Assembly: GCA_964587885.1 (NCBI GenBank)
Contig: CAZPME010000023.1
Location: forward strand, 1 to 33,646
From: UBA60 sp964587885
GTDB lineage: Archaea; Thermoplasmatota; Poseidoniia; Poseidoniales; Poseidoniaceae
Direction: 5' to 3'
Length of the DNA: 33,646 bases
Positions 15,828-26,165 of the stretch are shown piece after piece (position 1 is the first letter of the stretch; each line of letters begins with the position of its first letter). Below the pieces are notes generated by a model. It was not told the DNA's origin, did no database searches, and saw nothing but the letters and a program-made list of their open reading frames with translations. A program made the position numbers and the translations under genes.

Positions 15828-15836
15828 AGAACCCCG
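15817..15836 (-). promoter_or_regulatory. 8-bp hairpin with the start codon in its loop
   Basis: On the coding strand CGGGGTTC, the loop TATG and GAACCCCG form a perfect stem-loop. The ATG of the 1182-residue surface protein is the last three bases of the loop. No GGTG or GGAG lies at the usual distance upstream. It may present the start codon to ribosomes, or control access to it. Confidence 0.5.
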
Positions 15837-15898
15837 ACAAACCTACCCGTCAAAAGGCATGCGTCTCAGTGTATAGACATGCATCAATTTACAAGGTC

Positions 15899-15910
15899 AT
15901 GATAAAAAGC
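15899..15910 (-). promoter_or_regulatory. Candidate TATA box for the 1182-residue surface protein gene
   Basis: The 185-base gap after the subtilisin gene holds CTTTTTATCATG on the minus strand, the best TATA-like element there. It would place the transcript start roughly 50 bases before the ATG. The gap suggests separate transcription from the subtilisin gene. Pattern match only. Confidence 0.25.
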
Positions 15911-16012
15911 CTACTGCGTCGATATTTGTCTCTTTTTCCGTACATTTCACCTGATTCTAATGGAATCAGCCGAACGGAAATAATTTCTCCCTTACCGTTG
16001 CAATTCCTGTGG

Positions 16013-19000
16013 TTATGCCCACGGATCATCAGGGTCTGTGGAGTCAGCCCATTCGGATTCAATTTCAGCAACCGATTCGTCTTCTTCTTCAACCACTTCT
16101 GTTTCTGTTTCATCCGAACTTGATTGGATATCCGGGTCAGCAGGGACAGAGGCCTCAGGTACAGGAGATTGGGGTTCTTGGGCGGGTTGCGGTTGTTGGC
16201 TGAATTGTTCAGGCGAGGGTGAAGAATGTGGCACAGGTTGTGAGTTTGAAGTAGGCTGTTGGGTAGTAGGAACACCAGAAGTGGCATGTGCCGACTGAGT
16301 ATTTTGAGCCTGCATGGACTGGACATATTGCTCATATTGCTGCGATTGATTCACTTGTGCCTGATTTGGATGAGCAAGGGCTTGTGGGAAGGTTTTCTCG
16401 GTTTTCCGATCGCGTATTAGGATTATCGCTATCGCCACTAATCCCCCGATAATAATGATAGCAAGGCTCGACCACATGATGATGTCACCAAACTTACCGG
16501 TTACTTGGGTCTGTGATTCGCCGGTCGCATTTAGGATGAATGAATGTTCACTTCCTTCAACTCCATCGGCATTAGTCAAACGGATTGTGCAGGTTTCATT
16601 TCCCGCTTCCATGGCGGTAACAAATAGTCGGATTGATGCACTTTGTCCTGACTCAAGAGTCACTGATTGACCGCTATCAATTACAACTTTCCAACTTTCA
16701 GGTGATTCGACTTCAACAACATGAGATAGCAGCGAATTTCCAGTGTTTTCGATCCGCAATTTTACCATGTGCTGGGTGCCTGTTTCCAATTCAGGTAGTA
16801 ATTCATTAACCCACTCAGCAGCGTGAACTTCTGCGATAATCAATGAGACGTAGTCGCTTATTTCGAGACCACCGCCAGTTAATTTCAATACAATTTGCGG
16901 TTGCAAATTTGGCATCGCATTAGCCGGAATTTCCACCGAACAAGTAATCGATTCATCTCCACCTGATTCTATCATCAAGAATGGCTGGCACTCTCCAGAA
17001 TATCCGGTGGGAACCATTAATTCAGCAATAGGTGACCAATCTCCATCGCCATCATTTTCCACTTTCCAAGTCAAGTGGTATTGAGCAGTTGGTTGGTGAG
17101 AACCACCACCATTAATTGCAGAATAGGTTGAATTGTCTGGATAGGTGATACTGCTAAACTCAATACTCGGTTTTGCAACCGAGAAGACACTGAGGTTGGT
17201 CGACCACTCAATTTGGCCACTTTCCGAACTGAGAATTAGGGTCATTTGGCCACTAACTGCATAGCCATTACCTTTGATACCAACCAACCAATTATGACCA
17301 TCCCCATAATCGACAGTAAAATCTCCCATTCCTGAGATTGCTGACCAACCACCGGGTAATTGAATTGAAGGACTTAGATTGACGTTGGTATTGCCATCAT
17401 TGAATACTGAAAATTGTAAATTAACTTGGGAATCCGGCCGCAACATACCCAAAGTAGATTCTAAACTTATTTCCAAATCTTCGTAAACTCCGACCCGCAA
17501 GTTAATTTCCTCGCTAAAAGAAATCGGATCGTCAGTCTGGCTGACGATTCTTAGAATCAAAGTCAAATCAATACCAGAACTAACCATTGAAATCGGTGGG
17601 TAAACGGTGATTCCTACATCGATTGAAGCACCACGCCCAATCGCGCCCGAAGAAGCCAACGGTGCCCCCGCTTGGGCTCCGAGGTCGGTAAACCCAGCCG
17701 TCCATCCAGTAGGTGATTCAAGGAAGAGGTTGTAACCGATATCATCATTGCCATCATTGCTCAATTCAACTGAGAAATTACTCTGCTCAACTGGTGATAC
17801 TACTACTAGCGAAGGAACTGAAACGCTTGCTTTAGCCAAAATCGGAACTTCAAATAATAATTGGTATGGAAATGAGATATCGTTATCTGAATCATAGCCA
17901 GTAAGAGAAATTGCATACACTCCTGGGTCTGGTGGTGTCGGGTGGATTAGGGTGATATCTGAAAATCCCGATTGACTACCATTCAAAGCAAAACTTAGGT
18001 TAGAAAGGCCGACATACCAACTATATGATTGGCTATCAGAAAGGCGCACAACACCGTTTGAACTGAGGCTTGCATTGGTTTCTAATAATGCAGTATTGGT
18101 AATTTCTACCCGCCATGAAGTAACTGATTGATCCGAATCAAGGAGTTTTTTCGTTTGCTGCGAGGCAGTCAATCTAACTCCTGGAGTCGTTACCCCGATT
18201 ACTTTGCTTACAAGATTATTATTTTCACGGATTTCTTCAATTGTATCGTTTGGATCAACCTCTATCTCAATTGTGTTATTTCCTGCAGTAGTTGGAGTCC
18301 AGTACCAATATACGGTTTTCAATTCGGCTGGACTGAGGTCGATAGTAGAAGAATCAATTAGATTATCATTGACTTCAAAATTTACTAATACATCTTCGAC
18401 CACGACATTACCAAGATTCTCAATTTGAGCCGACAACATCACGGTATCACCAACTTGTGGTATCGCTACATCTGTTGTGATGGTCGCCTGGAGTGGTTTT
18501 GGGTCAGGACGAAGATCGTTTACACCATTGCCGGAAATGGCGATAGCAAATGGTTGCGAAGTTGAGCCACCATGGCTACTATCGCGAACGTGAACCTTCC
18601 ACGTACCTACACTAGCAACATCAATTAGTACGACTTCGAGATTGTTGACACTATCTTTGACTCCACCAACTTGACTCTTACCACCAGCGAATACATTGCC
18701 TAGGTAAATCGTTCCATCCGGTGCCTCAACCTCAAGGTCAAGGTCGTTAACCAATTGCTTGTTACTAAAGCGCGAACCCCGCTCATCCGACCACGTTAGC
18801 ACCGCCTTGAAAGATAGACTTGATTGCTCAACCTCAAAGGAATATGTCTTGGCTGAACCCGAATTAGATAAGACCGAACGGTCATCTACCCAAATTCCAC
18901 GGTTACCAGATGGAGCAAGGGTATTCTTGAGATTAATTCGCCCCCACCCTTCGTTATTATTGGGAATATTACTGCTACCTACATCTTCGGCTCCAAGAAC

Positions 19001-20686
19001 TAATAGTGCTTTGACAAGAGCGCCTTGTGGTTCCGGTCGCAAAGCTATTTCTGTAAGATATTCACGTACCAGTGCAGCAGCTCCAGCGGCATTCGGAGTC
19101 GCCATTGAAGTCCCAGTGTACTCCATGTACCATTCCTGAGTCCATGATGAGCCCGAGGTATCTTGGGCTTCTTGGGCGCGGCACGAACGAATGTATCCAC
19201 CTGGTGCTAGCACATCGGGCTTGATTCTACCATCATCGGTAGGACCTCGGCCTGAACCCGACATTATCGTGTCAGGCGCACCGGAATAGCGACTTTGGTG
19301 CATTCCTACCGTTACCGAGTTTTTAGCAGTCGAAGGGGGACCAATTGATCCAGGGTCAGGGCCATCATTTCCAGCGGCAAACAATATTGTCATCCCTTGG
19401 CGGCCACTATAATAACGGTCGTAGTAATTGGCACGGTCATCAATATCTTCGGAGTCCGAAGTATATTGACCATTGATACTAGTGTCTTGACTACCCCACG
19501 AATTTGTATGAGTGCGGGCACCATTATTGTAAGCGGTATTAACGAGATAATTGATGCTTGCCGAAAACATATTTCCGCTGGAATCCTGTTCCATGGCTTG
19601 GAAATAGAGATTTGCGCCACTAGCCACACCTTTGTAACCACCACGGGTACCATCACCAAGAACAGTACAAGCTACGTGGGTACCATGGCCTGAATCGGTA
19701 TCGGCGGTCGATCCGTCACCAACCATGTCGACTTTGGCATCTATCCTAGTACCAAAATCTCCGTGATCATGGTCGACACCGGTGTCGGCAACGGCGATGA
19801 TTTCACCAGAGCCATCCAATGATGAAGTGAAATATGGATTAGATGATTGGAAATCATCGATTTCCATGTGGTCGCGAGAGCGGTCGTTATCAACTCCTAT
19901 TATCGGAACTTGTCGTACCCAACCAACTTCAGGTTGAGATAGTAGACCAGCGATATCGGGATTGGCTAACTCTCCTTCGTGACGACCGGCATCGTAACGC
20001 TTGGATTCTTCAAGCCATATTTTCCCGACACTAGCAACATCACCACGTAATTCTAGACCAAACTCATCAACCATCAACCACGTATCGGGAACTGTCGCTT
20101 CCACATTATTGCGCCAGCCTTCAATACGTGCTTCCATCCCGACCAACGAGTACCCACTGGCATCTTCAGACCACGCGGCAAGGATGTAATCATCGGCCAT
20201 CATTGCCAATGGTACATCAAGACTAGCAGCAACCTGATCAAGTAATCCAGCTTGAAGAAGTGCGACTGAAGTTCCTTGCACCACCAATCCACTAGGCGAA
20301 ATATATTCCCGTACTTCTAGACCTTCAATTTGTGCTAAAGCAGAACGTGCAATGGTTAATTCAACATCACCATCAATAATCAGTAATGCAAGATCTGAGC
20401 GCGGTAACAGGGTGTGAGCGGGTAATTCCTGCCCAAGTAAAGTACCATTAACACCATGAATTCCTAAACGTGAAATGGCTAAAGTCGGGCGGCCTTCAGG
20501 AATAAAAGATGCGCCTTCACTACCCACTGCATTCAAAATTCGATTTTTGTCGATAGTGAAACTTCGCCAAGCATCAGGGTCGAAATCAGAACTCGTTTCG
20601 GGTCCAATTTCGACTGGCTCTACTAATGGAGAAAAGCCCATCAACAACAATGGAAATAGCAGTAAGGTCAAACGACTAAACCTCAT
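16013..20686 (-). CDS. Membrane-anchored subtilisin-like serine protease (S8) with long prodomain, CARDB-like repeats and Q/P-rich acidic cytosolic tail
   Basis: Secreted protease held at the cell surface. The start at 20686 (MRFSRLTLLLFPLLLMGFSP) is preferred over an upstream ATG at 20740, because it begins a signal peptide and has GGAGGGTGG upstream. The protein has 1557 residues. Residues 25-275 are a large N-terminal prodomain. The catalytic triad is Asp301 (AVADTG), His334 (GHGTHVA) and Ser527 (GTSMATP), with oxyanion Asn440 (AAGND). A C-terminal PPC-like beta domain, a CARDB domain (near VNFEVNDNL and EIRENNN) and about five more N-x-G repeats follow. One TM (about 1402-1424) leads to a 133-residue tail rich in Gln, Pro and Ser that ends in an acidic stretch. 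It probably degrades external proteins for nutrition or processes neighbouring surface proteins. Confidence 0.92.
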   Translation of the reverse strand: MRFSRLTLLLFPLLLMGFSPLVEPVEIGPETSSDFDPDAWRSFTIDKNRILNAVGSEGASFIPEGRPTLAISRLGIHGVNGTLLGQELPAHTLLPRSDLALLIIDGDVELTIARSALAQIEGLEVREYISPSGLVVQGTSVALLQAGLLDQVAASLDVPLAMMADDYILAAWSEDASGYSLVGMEARIEGWRNNVEATVPDTWLMVDEFGLELRGDVASVGKIWLEESKRYDAGRHEGELANPDIAGLLSQPEVGWVRQVPIIGVDNDRSRDHMEIDDFQSSNPYFTSSLDGSGEIIAVADTGVDHDHGDFGTRIDAKVDMVGDGSTADTDSGHGTHVACTVLGDGTRGGYKGVASGANLYFQAMEQDSSGNMFSASINYLVNTAYNNGARTHTNSWGSQDTSINGQYTSDSEDIDDRANYYDRYYSGRQGMTILFAAGNDGPDPGSIGPPSTAKNSVTVGMHQSRYSGAPDTIMSGSGRGPTDDGRIKPDVLAPGGYIRSCRAQEAQDTSGSSWTQEWYMEYTGTSMATPNAAGAAALVREYLTEIALRPEPQGALVKALLVLGAEDVGSSNIPNNNEGWGRINLKNTLAPSGNRGIWVDDRSVLSNSGSAKTYSFEVEQSSLSFKAVLTWSDERGSRFSNKQLVNDLDLEVEAPDGTIYLGNVFAGGKSQVGGVKDSVNNLEVVLIDVASVGTWKVHVRDSSHGGSTSQPFAIAISGNGVNDLRPDPKPLQATITTDVAIPQVGDTVMLSAQIENLGNVVVEDVLVNFEVNDNLIDSSTIDLSPAELKTVYWYWTPTTAGNNTIEIEVDPNDTIEEIRENNNLVSKVIGVTTPGVRLTASQQTKKLLDSDQSVTSWRVEITNTALLETNASLSSNGVVRLSDSQSYSWYVGLSNLSFALNGSQSGFSDITLIHPTPPDPGVYAISLTGYDSDNDISFPYQLLFEVPILAKASVSVPSLVVVSPVEQSNFSVELSNDGNDDIGYNLFLESPTGWTAGFTDLGAQAGAPLASSGAIGRGASIDVGITVYPPISMVSSGIDLTLILRIVSQTDDPISFSEEINLRVGVYEDLEISLESTLGMLRPDSQVNLQFSVFNDGNTNVNLSPSIQLPGGWSAISGMGDFTVDYGDGHNWLVGIKGNGYAVSGQMTLILSSESGQIEWSTNLSVFSVAKPSIEFSSITYPDNSTYSAINGGGSHQPTAQYHLTWKVENDGDGDWSPIAELMVPTGYSGECQPFLMIESGGDESITCSVEIPANAMPNLQPQIVLKLTGGGLEISDYVSLIIAEVHAAEWVNELLPELETGTQHMVKLRIENTGNSLLSHVVEVESPESWKVVIDSGQSVTLESGQSASIRLFVTAMEAGNETCTIRLTNADGVEGSEHSFILNATGESQTQVTGKFGDIIMWSSLAIIIIGGLVAIAIILIRDRKTEKTFPQALAHPNQAQVNQSQQYEQYVQSMQAQNTQSAHATSGVPTTQQPTSNSQPVPHSSPSPEQFSQQPQPAQEPQSPVPEASVPADPDIQSSSDETETEVVEEEDESVAEIESEWADSTDPDDPWA

Positions 20687-20755
20687 TGAAACCACCCTCC
20701 AATCAATCTCCGGCAGAAAGTCCGTTTTATCAATTCCCACGACCTGTCCTACTTT

Positions 20756-21355
20756 CTAAAAGAACCAATAATGGCGCGGAGCGCTATCGTAAAACCATTC
20801 TGAAGTATAATTTCCAACCTCGTGCTCATAATTCACGCTATGTGTGACTCCATTTCCATCCCTCCAATCAACAGTCACTGTTATCTCATACTGAGCCCAC
20901 GTAGTATGCCCTTGGATGAGTAATTCCAAATCATCTCCAGCCAAACTGGAATGAGCCGGTAAACTCGCTCCTTGCCAAGAGGTGGAAGCAATAATTGTGC
21001 CGCTTAGATCCTTAAATCGTATCTGAACTGTCACGTCATCGATAGAACGAGTACCTGAATTATCGACCTGCACTAAGACAACGTGCCCACCACCGGCTTG
21101 GGAATATTTGGTGCTTATATCGACCGCATCTCGCGGGATTACCCAATACCACGTGCCGACCGCTGAAAGCAAAATCATTAGGGCGGCAAAACTCGCGATT
21201 AGAACGCGACCAATGGTTACCTGTTGACCAATTTCTATGATTTTCTCAGCATACTCCTCAGCCGCTTCAAATTCCGCACGACTGAATTCTTCACCCGAGA
21301 CAATAACCTCATCTTCATCAGAAGTCACCGAAAGTGGACGGTCATCAACCAGCAT
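20756..21355 (-). CDS. Small membrane-anchored protein with one external beta-sandwich domain
   Basis: A 199-residue protein without a recognised family name. Residues 1-48 are acidic and cytosolic, 49-73 form a single TM segment, and about 78-185 form a beta-rich domain outside. The stretch VQVDNSGTRSIDDVTVQIRF with the following SLPAHSSL resembles FxLYD or CARDB-type domains. Its ATG overlaps the stop of the preceding giant gene by one base (TAATG), with GGTG 5 nt upstream, so the two are translationally coupled and probably partners. The subtilisin start lies 69 bases further on. It could be an assembly or anchoring factor for the secreted neighbour. Confidence 0.8.
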   Translation of the reverse strand: MLVDDRPLSVTSDEDEVIVSGEEFSRAEFEAAEEYAEKIIEIGQQVTIGRVLIASFAALMILLSAVGTWYWVIPRDAVDISTKYSQAGGGHVVLVQVDNSGTRSIDDVTVQIRFKDLSGTIIASTSWQGASLPAHSSLAGDDLELLIQGHTTWAQYEITVTVDWRDGNGVTHSVNYEHEVGNYTSEWFYDSAPRHYWFF

Positions 21356-24300
21356 TATCCCACCACCGTAGCAAATAGAGTTAGCAAGGCTGAAGAAAAT
21401 GGTTCGGCAACTATGAGATGAGTTGTTTCAGCCCGCCCCCCGGTCAATGAGTTCAGCATCGATAAGTCAGAAGCCAATCCATTGACACCAAAGGATGAGC
21501 CGGAAGGTATCAGGCCAGTTGCTTGGGCATCAAGTAGTACTCCACGTGCATCCCAAGTGATACCACCAATTTCCACTTGGGCTCGCGCTGTTACCAAAAT
21601 ACGCCCGCCAGTGATATCATCAATTACTACCAACTGGTAATAATTAGGTCCATAGACATGAATTGTCGCTGATTGCAAATTTTCACCAGCGATTTCGATT
21701 TGTTCGAGGAATACCCCTGGCATCAATGGAGTGTTAGATTGGCGGATGTAAAGACGCTCAATACCAGTTCCTGAAGAAGAAATACTTGCACCCCAATCAT
21801 CGGTTGGCGAAATCTTAGTCACCCTAGGCATATTCTCAGCCACTAAAAGTAAGTCGGCTCGCGAATCGACCGCTCTACCGGCGGCTTCGATGTAAAGGTC
21901 CATCACATCGGTATTGCTTGAATAATCTAGAGTATACAATCCTTGGAACGATGCCTGTTCGGTAATGTCGAAACGATACGATGGTTGAGCAGCAAGGTGC
22001 ATCTCGCCAGGTAAATCACGCATGAATGCTGTAGCCGGCCACCATTGGTCATCGACATAACGCATCATTTGAATCATCGCCGCCTCTGCCGAATGACTAC
22101 CGTTACGCCACTGCTCGGGCACACTGAAATCAAGCAAGAGGATGTCACCAACTGTTGCCGCTAAGTTGGCGGCTCGAGGCACTCCTTTGAGTAGGGTTTC
22201 CACCCTTTGACCATTGGCTCTATCTACCATAATTGCGTGGACATAATCAAGAGATTCGCCGAGGTCATAATGCATATCGATAACCACTCGAGGAACGGTG
22301 AACGTAGTATCCGAGGAAACTTGCGCCCGCACCGTCGCATCGCGGGCAAAGGTGGTATCTAAGCCCGAAAACTCAAGCGATACATCACGGTCACCCACGC
22401 CATTCAACTCGAATCGCATACTGGTGCGGGCTGGCGTCCAATCCTCCAAATCAAGTTGGAATTCCCATGTCGGAACTCCTTCAGGTTCAGTGTATTGGTA
22501 ACCGAGATTTTTGATGACGGGTGGTAGATCGGGCATCCATGCACGCATATGCCATGAACGACGTGAAATGACGTTAATTCCATCTTCAAGCAAGCGCGGG
22601 CGGTCGAGGTCTTCCCACTCATTTTCATCAATATGACCATCAGCCATCGCTTCAGCGAGTTCATGTGCCTGCAGAATATTAGTCGAAGTTGTTAGGATGA
22701 AATCATTGGCCTCATCAGATGAAATCATACCGTCGGCAAGAATCACTTCCAATGCCCCTTGCGAAATGGATGTCAACCAAGGCATGGCGCTATAATTTAG
22801 TTCAAGCATGCTTCGGTCAACAATATTGACCGCGGCCCCATACATCCAATCTGGCGGAGTATCGACAGCATCACCTTTCACAACATTGGCGATAATGGTG
22901 AATTCACTATCGGCATTCAAATCCAAACCTAAAGCAACATCTCCACTGCTATCGCCGCCCCCAAGGTCTCGAGTTATTTGCGAAACAAGACCTGAAACTG
23001 TAGCTCCAAAACCAACCATATCACCGAGGAAAAAGGCTAGAGCGCTGATACCTTCATCTTCACCAAAAGTCGGCACCGACACCCCACTTGAATCGACATC
23101 ACTAGGATAATCAAACGCAACTTGAGATGGTAAAGGTTTGAGCAAGATGGTTGCATTAAGGCCAAGATGCGGGTCAATGTGAGGGGTTTCATCACGTAGC
23201 ATTACCTTGAATTGCGACGAAGAAGAACGATTTATCGTGATATGCCCATTACCCAATACGCCTGACACTCCTGCCTCTTCGGGTGATTGGCGAACAATGC
23301 TGGTAATATTCGATAGGCGGGCCGAAAGGTCGGCTTCTCCGGTATCCTCATTTTGCCAAAAGTGGAAGTGGTCGCCATTCATCGTTTGGCTTTGGGTAGC
23401 GTTGGAGATTTGCACGGTCACCGAATCTATTGGCTCAGCGGCATTGTATCCGAGGGTGTCGCCGACCAATATTTCAAATTCTGATGGTAAGCCTTCTAGA
23501 CGCACAGCATTAGATTGATCATCAGCCTTGGCCGCATAGGTAATCGTACCTATTGGCGCATCTGCCGAATAAAGAATGTGTGAATTCGTCTGAGTAATAC
23601 TTAGAGAAGTTGGCCGTTCCGAAAGATGAGCAAATTGGTGATGGCTATTATTCAAAGTAGCATTTTCATAAGAAATAAAAGCAATATCAAGCGGGTCTGT
23701 TCCGGTGCCGTTGATATCAATAATTCTAATATCGGCATCAACATCATAACTATGTTTTACATTGGAAATATTTGTCATTTTCAAACTAATTGACACCGGC
23801 ACTAACGGCACTTCAAAATCTAGTCTCCCAGCCACCGGGTCGAGACCACTATCGTATCCCAGTATCAAGTGATCACCCGTCATCATGTAAGGGTAATCGC
23901 TTGAGCCCATCTCAAGATTGAGAAGACCAATGGCTGATACTTGGCGTAATCCGGCAGATGAAGTAAAGAGGATTTGATTGTAAGAGTGCACCTTTACAAC
24001 ACCACCACTTTCACCTGCGGTTGAGACAATGGCCATAGGTAGCCCTTGGATTATTGAACCGATATCAAGGACTATTTCAACCAAATTGAGGAGGATATTG
24101 TCAAAAAATTGCGAAAATAGGTCGAGAGTGGGGTCATCGTAGAGTACCCTGACACCACCGCCACTGGGCAAATTAAAAGTTCCTGAAATCACCAAAACCT
24201 TGGGGACATCTTCAATGATAATGGTTGTTGAACTATGGTCTAAATTTGAACCATAGCGGCGTACGCTGGCGGTTAATTCCAACTTCTCAACCCGCTCTGA

Positions 24301-26085
24301 CAGAGCGATTACCACCATACTAGTGGGAGGATTTGCGGGGTTAATTGGAAGAGTTTCATCATCGACATTATCATCACTATCGCGGGTGAAGTTTTTGATT
24401 CCTATCATCAAAGATAACTCCTCCGGCACCTCCCCTGGCAAATCATTGGAACCTGGAGCAGCGCCGAGCATCGTGAATAGAGCATTGATTTCATCTTGTG
24501 ACATTGAACCGCTTGGTAAGCCCTTGATACGGAGTTCTGCATCGGTGATATTTCCCCAAGTCGAGTCGGCTTCAGGGTAATTTGAACGGTCTTCAAAATA
24601 ATGGATATAGAGGTCAGATCGCCGTTCAGAAAAATATTCAATAGTATCGAGACTATCCTCGCCAAGATTATCATTACGTAGATTTATTTCAGCCTCTTCA
24701 ACCAACAGAACAGAACCCTCGACAGGATTGAAAGATACGTCGATATAGGCGACTTCCAGCACATCACGTCCGCCGTCTACATTTGGCTCGTCGAAATGGA
24801 TGTAACCTAAACCGGCTCCAAGACCGCAACGATGCTGACGCGGCGGGTCGAGATAGCCTCCTCCAGGGTCGTACCAACCATCATCACAATCGGTTTGACG
24901 AGTGTCGCCGGGCTCGTTTGGATTACTGATACTAATTGAATAAGGTGCACTTACCGAAGTAATCTTTAGGCCTGAACTATTGATGCCGCCCAAACCACCA
25001 AGCAATGCAGAGGCGATTGTTAGAGCTGCAGAAGTTCCCATTGAAATCATATCAAATTCCATTTTCTCAATTCCAACACTTAGGCGGAAATCATAGGGTG
25101 GTTGAGTAAAGTGCGAGTCGACGACAAAGGCATATGCATCGCCATCTTCACCAAGATTGGTATTGTAAGCAAAGCCCTTCATTATTGAGACCTCAAGCGA
25201 TTCTAAATTATTCCACATTGAAGATTGCTCGGTGTAATTGAGCATGCGAACTCTAAATTGAAATGTCGGGCGAACCCACAGAGTATCTGGGACTAAGGGG
25301 TTGCTATTGTATTCAAGGTCCCAACCGGTACCTCGCTCAAACAACCCAACAATAGTGAATCCAACCCAAATATCATCCTTACCATCGCCATCAAGGTCAA
25401 TGCTATTCTCAAAAGGCTGAAAATCGGTAAAAGAAAGGAGATTTCCGGTAAAGGTTCCAATCGTCCAATTCTCATATTGCGGACCGTTATTACGGCTGGT
25501 GAAATTGACATAAATAACGTAAGAATTGATACCTATGGCTAACAGGTCACCTCCGGCTAGTGGGTCCCAATTATCGATGCCAAACATAGTATCTACGAGG
25601 TTAGCGGGAAAACCAGGGGGTTGAGTATCTGGGTCAAGAAGAAGGTCATATGGACGGGGATGGGATGGCTCTGGTGGGGCTGAATCACGTAAACTCACTT
25701 TACTCATCTGGGTATTGACCGCACTGATTGGATCACCGGCATCACTGGGTCTTAAACTCGCTTCAACGCCGCTAAGAGCGCCAGTTGCCAACAATTCAGC
25801 CTCTGGTCCATCGGCGGCTTGACCGCGTTCTGACAATACCTCATCAAGCAGTCCTAAAACGCCGAAATCTGTAGTTGCGACCTTGAGATTATCAGCTCCT
25901 GCCATCGGCATGGCGATAGGGGCCAGCATCAGTAATACCAAAACTAGGCCTAGGCGAACTGGGCGAGTTTGACGTGGGGCAAAACCGGCATACAATATCC
26001 GTACTGATTCGCATGATTCAGAGGCTGTTACAGAGAATTCTGCGGCTGCACAAATATCTTCATGCACCGTTTGTTGTTCACCCAT
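21355..26085 (-). CDS. Giant secreted protein of unknown family (1576 aa)
   Basis: No family is recognised. The N-terminus has 44 polar residues before a hydrophobic segment (45-62, ending MPMAGA) that looks like a secretion signal; such a long n-region is unusual, and a TTG at codon 31 would give a more normal signal peptide. The rest is Asp-, Ser- and Gly-rich and mostly beta by pattern. A calcium-type loop DLDGDGKDD lies near residue 230, and two EF-hand-like loops, DGMISSDEAND and DGHIDENEWED, lie near 1112-1158. A Cys pair near CDDGWYDPGGG may form a disulfide. The C-terminus ends in a weak hydrophobic stretch (SSALLTLFATVVG) without a basic tail. It is coupled by TAATG to the small membrane protein downstream. 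A GC hairpin touches its ATG, and no well-spaced Shine-Dalgarno site is seen. Confidence 0.75.
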   Translation of the reverse strand: MGEQQTVHEDICAAAEFSVTASESCESVRILYAGFAPRQTRPVRLGLVLVLLMLAPIAMPMAGADNLKVATTDFGVLGLLDEVLSERGQAADGPEAELLATGALSGVEASLRPSDAGDPISAVNTQMSKVSLRDSAPPEPSHPRPYDLLLDPDTQPPGFPANLVDTMFGIDNWDPLAGGDLLAIGINSYVIYVNFTSRNNGPQYENWTIGTFTGNLLSFTDFQPFENSIDLDGDGKDDIWVGFTIVGLFERGTGWDLEYNSNPLVPDTLWVRPTFQFRVRMLNYTEQSSMWNNLESLEVSIMKGFAYNTNLGEDGDAYAFVVDSHFTQPPYDFRLSVGIEKMEFDMISMGTSAALTIASALLGGLGGINSSGLKITSVSAPYSISISNPNEPGDTRQTDCDDGWYDPGGGYLDPPRQHRCGLGAGLGYIHFDEPNVDGGRDVLEVAYIDVSFNPVEGSVLLVEEAEINLRNDNLGEDSLDTIEYFSERRSDLYIHYFEDRSNYPEADSTWGNITDAELRIKGLPSGSMSQDEINALFTMLGAAPGSNDLPGEVPEELSLMIGIKNFTRDSDDNVDDETLPINPANPPTSMVVIALSERVEKLELTASVRRYGSNLDHSSTTIIIEDVPKVLVISGTFNLPSGGGVRVLYDDPTLDLFSQFFDNILLNLVEIVLDIGSIIQGLPMAIVSTAGESGGVVKVHSYNQILFTSSAGLRQVSAIGLLNLEMGSSDYPYMMTGDHLILGYDSGLDPVAGRLDFEVPLVPVSISLKMTNISNVKHSYDVDADIRIIDINGTGTDPLDIAFISYENATLNNSHHQFAHLSERPTSLSITQTNSHILYSADAPIGTITYAAKADDQSNAVRLEGLPSEFEILVGDTLGYNAAEPIDSVTVQISNATQSQTMNGDHFHFWQNEDTGEADLSARLSNITSIVRQSPEEAGVSGVLGNGHITINRSSSSQFKVMLRDETPHIDPHLGLNATILLKPLPSQVAFDYPSDVDSSGVSVPTFGEDEGISALAFFLGDMVGFGATVSGLVSQITRDLGGGDSSGDVALGLDLNADSEFTIIANVVKGDAVDTPPDWMYGAAVNIVDRSMLELNYSAMPWLTSISQGALEVILADGMISSDEANDFILTTSTNILQAHELAEAMADGHIDENEWEDLDRPRLLEDGINVISRRSWHMRAWMPDLPPVIKNLGYQYTEPEGVPTWEFQLDLEDWTPARTSMRFELNGVGDRDVSLEFSGLDTTFARDATVRAQVSSDTTFTVPRVVIDMHYDLGESLDYVHAIMVDRANGQRVETLLKGVPRAANLAATVGDILLLDFSVPEQWRNGSHSAEAAMIQMMRYVDDQWWPATAFMRDLPGEMHLAAQPSYRFDITEQASFQGLYTLDYSSNTDVMDLYIEAAGRAVDSRADLLLVAENMPRVTKISPTDDWGASISSSGTGIERLYIRQSNTPLMPGVFLEQIEIAGENLQSATIHVYGPNYYQLVVIDDITGGRILVTARAQVEIGGITWDARGVLLDAQATGLIPSGSSFGVNGLASDLSMLNSLTGGRAETTHLIVAEPFSSALLTLFATVVG

Positions 26086-26103
26086 GCACCCCTAAGGGGT
26101 GCA
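26085..26103 (-). promoter_or_regulatory. 8-bp hairpin abutting the start codon of the giant secreted protein
   Basis: On the coding strand GCACCCC, a TTA loop and GGGGTGC pair perfectly, and the pairing can extend by one base into the A of the ATG at 26085. The GGTG in the right arm is only one base from the ATG, too close to act as a normal ribosome site. Its core CCCCTTAGGGG also occurs at 10924-10934. Confidence 0.45.
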
Positions 26104-26165
26104 AACTCCACTAAAGAACATCGGGTTTTCCGAGCGCTAATTATGCGGTTCTATTGATTAATCAC

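Noticed and set aside
20687..20740. 18-residue N-terminal extension of the subtilisin from the ATG at 20740
   Set aside because: It would put polar residues before a complete signal peptide, and the ATG at 20686 has a strong, well-spaced ribosome site.
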